Notes under the pieces: model-generated
Database searches by the model: none
The model's input: only the letters and a program-made list of their open reading frames with translations
What the model was told of the DNA's origin: nothing
DNA from: an uncultured Coriobacteriaceae bacterium
GTDB lineage: Bacteria; Actinomycetota; Coriobacteriia; Coriobacteriales; Eggerthellaceae
Length of the DNA: 7,532 nucleotides
Assembly (NCBI GenBank): GCA_902767025.1
Contig: CACXFZ010000214.1
Span: 1-7,532, forward strand
Direction: 5' to 3'
Shown here: one piece after another, positions 5,000 through 7,532 of the stretch
Layout: every line of letters begins with the position of its first letter
How positions within the stretch are numbered: the first letter of the stretch is position 1
Position numbers and translations under genes: made by a program

Positions 5000-6841
5000 A
5001 TGCACGCATGCGAACCTGGTAGTATTGACACGGTTCCGCTGCCGGACGAAAGCGAGCGCACGTTGATCGACAAATCCCTGTTCACCCTGCCCGGCGCCGG
5101 CCGCACCTTGGGTGTGCTGCTGGTGTTCGCGCTGCTGCAGGCGGCGTGCGTGGTGGGACAGGCGTTCGGGCTGGCCGCTGCCCTGACGAACCTGTGGAAC
5201 GGGCAGGCGCTGGACGCCCAGGCAACCCTGCTCGCGCAGTTCGCGCTGTGCTTCGTGGGCAGGCAGGCGATCGTCCATGTGCAAAGCGCGCTGCTCGACG
5301 GCTACGCCCACGAGCGCACGGCCGAGCTGCGCACCAAATTGCTCAAGCGCGTGTTCGACAGCCAGTCGCACATGGTGCGCGAGCACGGCACCGCAAAGGT
5401 GACCTCGTCGGTGCTCGAGGGCATCGACCAGGTGGAATCCTACCTGGCCGCCATCCTGCCGAAGCTCATCGGCGTCGCCGCCATCCCGCCGATCGTGCTG
5501 GTGGCCGTGTTCGCATCCGACTGGGTGTCGGGCGTCATCCTGCTGGTGCTCTTCCCCACCATCATCTTCTACATGGTGCTGCTGGGGCGCCAGGCCCAGG
5601 AAAAGGCGGCCGACCAGTACGAGACGTACAACGTGATGTCGAACCACTTCGTCGACACGCTGCGCGGCATCGAGGTGCTCAAGGTGTTCGGCGCGAGCAA
5701 GGGATACGGCGCGCGCATCTACGAAGTGAGCGAGCGGTTCCGCGAGGCGACCATCGACACCATCAAGATCGCCACGCTGTCCGGCATGGTGCTCGACCTG
5801 ATCGCCACCGCCGGGCTGGCGGGCGTGTCGATCATGCTCGCGTTCAGGCTGATGGACGGCTCGATCGGGCTCTACGCCGGCCTGGTCGCGCTGATCCTGT
5901 CCCCCGAGTACTTCAAGCCCATCCGCGAATTCGCCAGCGACTTCCACGCGTCGCTCGATGGCAAGAACGCGCTCGTGGCCATCACGGCGATGATCGCCGA
6001 CGAGGCGCAACCGCATGTCGAATGCGACGTCCCGCACTGGACCGAACACTCGACGCTGGCATTCGACCAGGTGGGATTCGCCTACCCCGACGTGCTCGAC
6101 GACGGGTCTGGTGCGGATAACGCAGGCCAGGCGGCTGGCACGCAGGTTCTGCACGCCCTGCAGGGAGCATCGTTTGCCGTCGAAGGGTTTGCCAAGGTGG
6201 GTATCGTCGGTGCGAGCGGGTCGGGCAAAAGCACGCTCGCCAACCTGCTGGGCGGTTTCATCTCCCCCACCGAAGGCGCCATCCGCATCGACGGCGCCGA
6301 GGTGGCGGACCTGCGCCAGACGGGTTGGCAAAGCCAGCTGCTCTACATCCCGCAGGACCCCTACGTGTTCCACGCCACCTTGCGCGACAACATCGCGTTC
6401 TACACCCCCGAAGCCAGCGAGCAGGACGTGCTCGACGCGGTGGCCATCGTGGGGCTCGACGGCCTGGTCGACGAACTCGAAGACGGGCTGGACACGGTGA
6501 TCGGCGAGGGCGCGCGCGGGCTGTCGGGCGGCCAGGCGCAACGCATCGCCTTGGCGCGGGCACTGCTCGACGAGCGGCGCAAGGTGCTGCTGTTCGACGA
6601 GCCCACCGCGCACCTGGACATCGAAACCGAGTTGGAGATGAAGATGCGGATGCTGCCGATCATGCAGGACCGCCTGGTGTTCTTCGCCACGCACCGCCTG
6701 CATTGGCTGGACACCTTCGACTGGGTCATCGTGCTCGAGGACGGTTGCATCGCCGAACAGGGCACGCCCCGCCAGCTGCTGGACGGCGATGGCGCCCTGT
6801 CGCGGCTGTGCATGCACGCGAAGCGGGGTGAGGCCTCGTGA
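5000..6841 (+). CDS. cydD: Thiol reductant ABC exporter, CydD subunit (membrane domain + ATPase)
   Basis: This half-transporter (613 residues from ATG 5000) pairs with CydC in the cytoplasmic membrane. In E. coli the CydDC exporter moves cysteine/glutathione, and possibly heme, and is required for cytochrome bd assembly. About six helices fill residues 30-330. The ATPase domain follows: aromatic A-loop FAYPDV, Walker A GASGSGKS (404-411), Q-loop IPQD (Q452), signature LSGGQ (508-512), Walker B VLLFDE (529-534) and H-loop H565. All ATPase motifs are intact. A Gly/Ala/Asp-rich insert (DDGSGADNAGQAAGT) separates the A-loop from the next strand. The start is uncertain. ATG 5000 has no adjacent Shine-Dalgarno except the looped one, while TTG 5063 would give an MIDKSLF start that fits the family better but also lacks a ribosome site. 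The stop overlaps cydC by one base. Confidence 0.92.
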   Translation: MHACEPGSIDTVPLPDESERTLIDKSLFTLPGAGRTLGVLLVFALLQAACVVGQAFGLAAALTNLWNGQALDAQATLLAQFALCFVGRQAIVHVQSALLDGYAHERTAELRTKLLKRVFDSQSHMVREHGTAKVTSSVLEGIDQVESYLAAILPKLIGVAAIPPIVLVAVFASDWVSGVILLVLFPTIIFYMVLLGRQAQEKAADQYETYNVMSNHFVDTLRGIEVLKVFGASKGYGARIYEVSERFREATIDTIKIATLSGMVLDLIATAGLAGVSIMLAFRLMDGSIGLYAGLVALILSPEYFKPIREFASDFHASLDGKNALVAITAMIADEAQPHVECDVPHWTEHSTLAFDQVGFAYPDVLDDGSGADNAGQAAGTQVLHALQGASFAVEGFAKVGIVGASGSGKSTLANLLGGFISPTEGAIRIDGAEVADLRQTGWQSQLLYIPQDPYVFHATLRDNIAFYTPEASEQDVLDAVAIVGLDGLVDELEDGLDTVIGEGARGLSGGQAQRIALARALLDERRKVLLFDEPTAHLDIETELEMKMRMLPIMQDRLVFFATHRLHWLDTFDWVIVLEDGCIAEQGTPRQLLDGDGALSRLCMHAKRGEAS

Positions 6842-7532
6842 TGCGCGAAAAGGACACGCCCCGCAGCAAAGGGTTGCGCGATGCCCTGGAAAACGACTCC
6901 TGGGTGAAGCCCTACTTCCACAAGTACCGCCGCGAGCTGGCGACGGCGCTGGGGTTCGGGTTGCTGGTGTACCTGTTCGCATCGCTTCTGATGTTCACGT
7001 CGGGTTACCTGATCAGCCGCACCGCCGAAGAGGGCTGCGACCTGTTCCTGGTGCTGGCCCCCGTGGGCCTGGTGCAGATCTTCGGCCTGGGCAAGCCGCT
7101 TCTGCGCTACGCCGAGCGCCTGCTCAGCCACGACTGGATCTTCCGCATGACGTCCAGCCTGAGGCTGCGGCTCTACACCGTGCTCGAAAGCGGCGCGATG
7201 CGCATCAAGCGCACCCACCAGACGGGAGACTTCCTGGGGCTCGTCGCCGAAGACATCGGGCATATCCAGAACCTCTACCTGCGCTCGATCTTCCCCACGG
7301 TGATCGCCTGGGGCGCCTACATCGTCGTCGTGATCGCGCTGGGGCTGTTCAGCCTGCCCTTCGCGCTGTTCATGCTGCTGGCCTTCGCCGTCGAGGTCCT
7401 GCTGCTGCCCTACGTGGCGGTGCTGGTGAACCGCGCGCGCATGGACCGGCGCAAGGCGGCGAAGTCGAAGCTGTACACGCAGCTCACCGACAACGTGCTG
7501 GGCGCGAGCGACTGGGTGTTCGCGGGACGCGG
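6841..7532 (+). CDS. cydC: Thiol reductant ABC exporter, CydC subunit; 3' end outside window
   Basis: The first 230 codons of the second half-transporter are present, and the frame runs open to the window edge. ATG 6841 shares its A with the cydD stop (TGATG), and GGTGAGG (6827-6833) sits 7 bases upstream, so translation is coupled and a 1:1 heterodimer is expected. After a charged N-terminus (1-33), helix 1 is at about 34-58, ending in TSGYLISRTA. Helix 2 is at about 68-84, followed by GKPLLRYAERLLSHDW, the CydC-type coupling segment (E. coli has a related GERVVSHD stretch). Two more helices span about 150-195. The ATPase domain lies beyond the window. The CydC assignment rests on this N-terminal signature plus the preceding cydD. 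I cannot tell whether cydAB follow. Confidence 0.92.
   Translation, partial: MREKDTPRSKGLRDALENDSWVKPYFHKYRRELATALGFGLLVYLFASLLMFTSGYLISRTAEEGCDLFLVLAPVGLVQIFGLGKPLLRYAERLLSHDWIFRMTSSLRLRLYTVLESGAMRIKRTHQTGDFLGLVAEDIGHIQNLYLRSIFPTVIAWGAYIVVVIALGLFSLPFALFMLLAFAVEVLLLPYVAVLVNRARMDRRKAAKSKLYTQLTDNVLGASDWVFAGR

Noticed and set aside
5025..5030. Perfect TTGACA inside the cydD start region
   Set aside because: No -10-like sequence lies 15-19 bases downstream, so there is no promoter support.
4070..6982. Very long minus-strand open frame continuous with the diguanylate cyclase frame and running antisense through yfbR and cydD (about 970 extra codons)
   Set aside because: It is rich in His, Arg, Gln and Ala, as expected for the antisense of GC-rich genes. 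It has no domain I recognise and covers two clear plus-strand genes. Only the part from GTG 4069 is real.

Overview
This is a GC-rich window (above 60% by eye) with tightly packed genes on both strands. The gene content suggests a high-GC anaerobe or microaerobe. The closest fit I can suggest is a Coriobacteriia/Eggerthellaceae-type actinobacterium, based on the actinobacterial-looking enolase tail, a PaaK-ACT pair and a CydDC transporter in one GC-rich chromosome. No rRNA or other marker confirms this. I see no mobile element, CRISPR array, tRNA or phage gene, so it reads as ordinary chromosomal backbone. No gap between genes exceeds about 240 bases.

Layout. Bases 1-438 (+) are the end of enolase (glycolysis), closed by a strong intrinsic terminator. 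Bases 577-1026 (+) encode a small membrane-associated HExxH protein resembling a minimal M48-like zinc peptidase. Its TATAAT lies so close to the ATG that the mRNA may be leaderless. Thirteen bases further on, tail to tail, lies a minus-strand two-gene operon: phenylacetate-CoA ligase (2766-1459), then a tandem ACT-domain protein (1459-1040), joined by a TAATG overlap. Upstream of it, also on the minus strand, is a seven-helix membrane diguanylate cyclase (4069-2930) with an intact GGDEF motif but an altered product-inhibition site.

Divergent from the cyclase is a YfbR-type HD-domain 5'-deoxynucleotidase (4301-4909, +). After a 90-base AT-rich leader come cydD (5000-6841) and cydC (from 6841, running off the window). 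They overlap by one base (TGATG) and encode the two half-transporters of the CydDC ABC exporter needed for cytochrome bd maturation. cydAB are not in the window.

The genes form independent functional units: glycolysis, aryl-acid activation, c-di-GMP signalling, nucleotide pool cleaning and respiratory oxidase assembly. I found no convincing undescribed system. The points most worth checking are the leader of cydD, with an orphan Shine-Dalgarno and competing hairpins, the possible leaderless peptidase gene, and the altered I-site of the cyclase.
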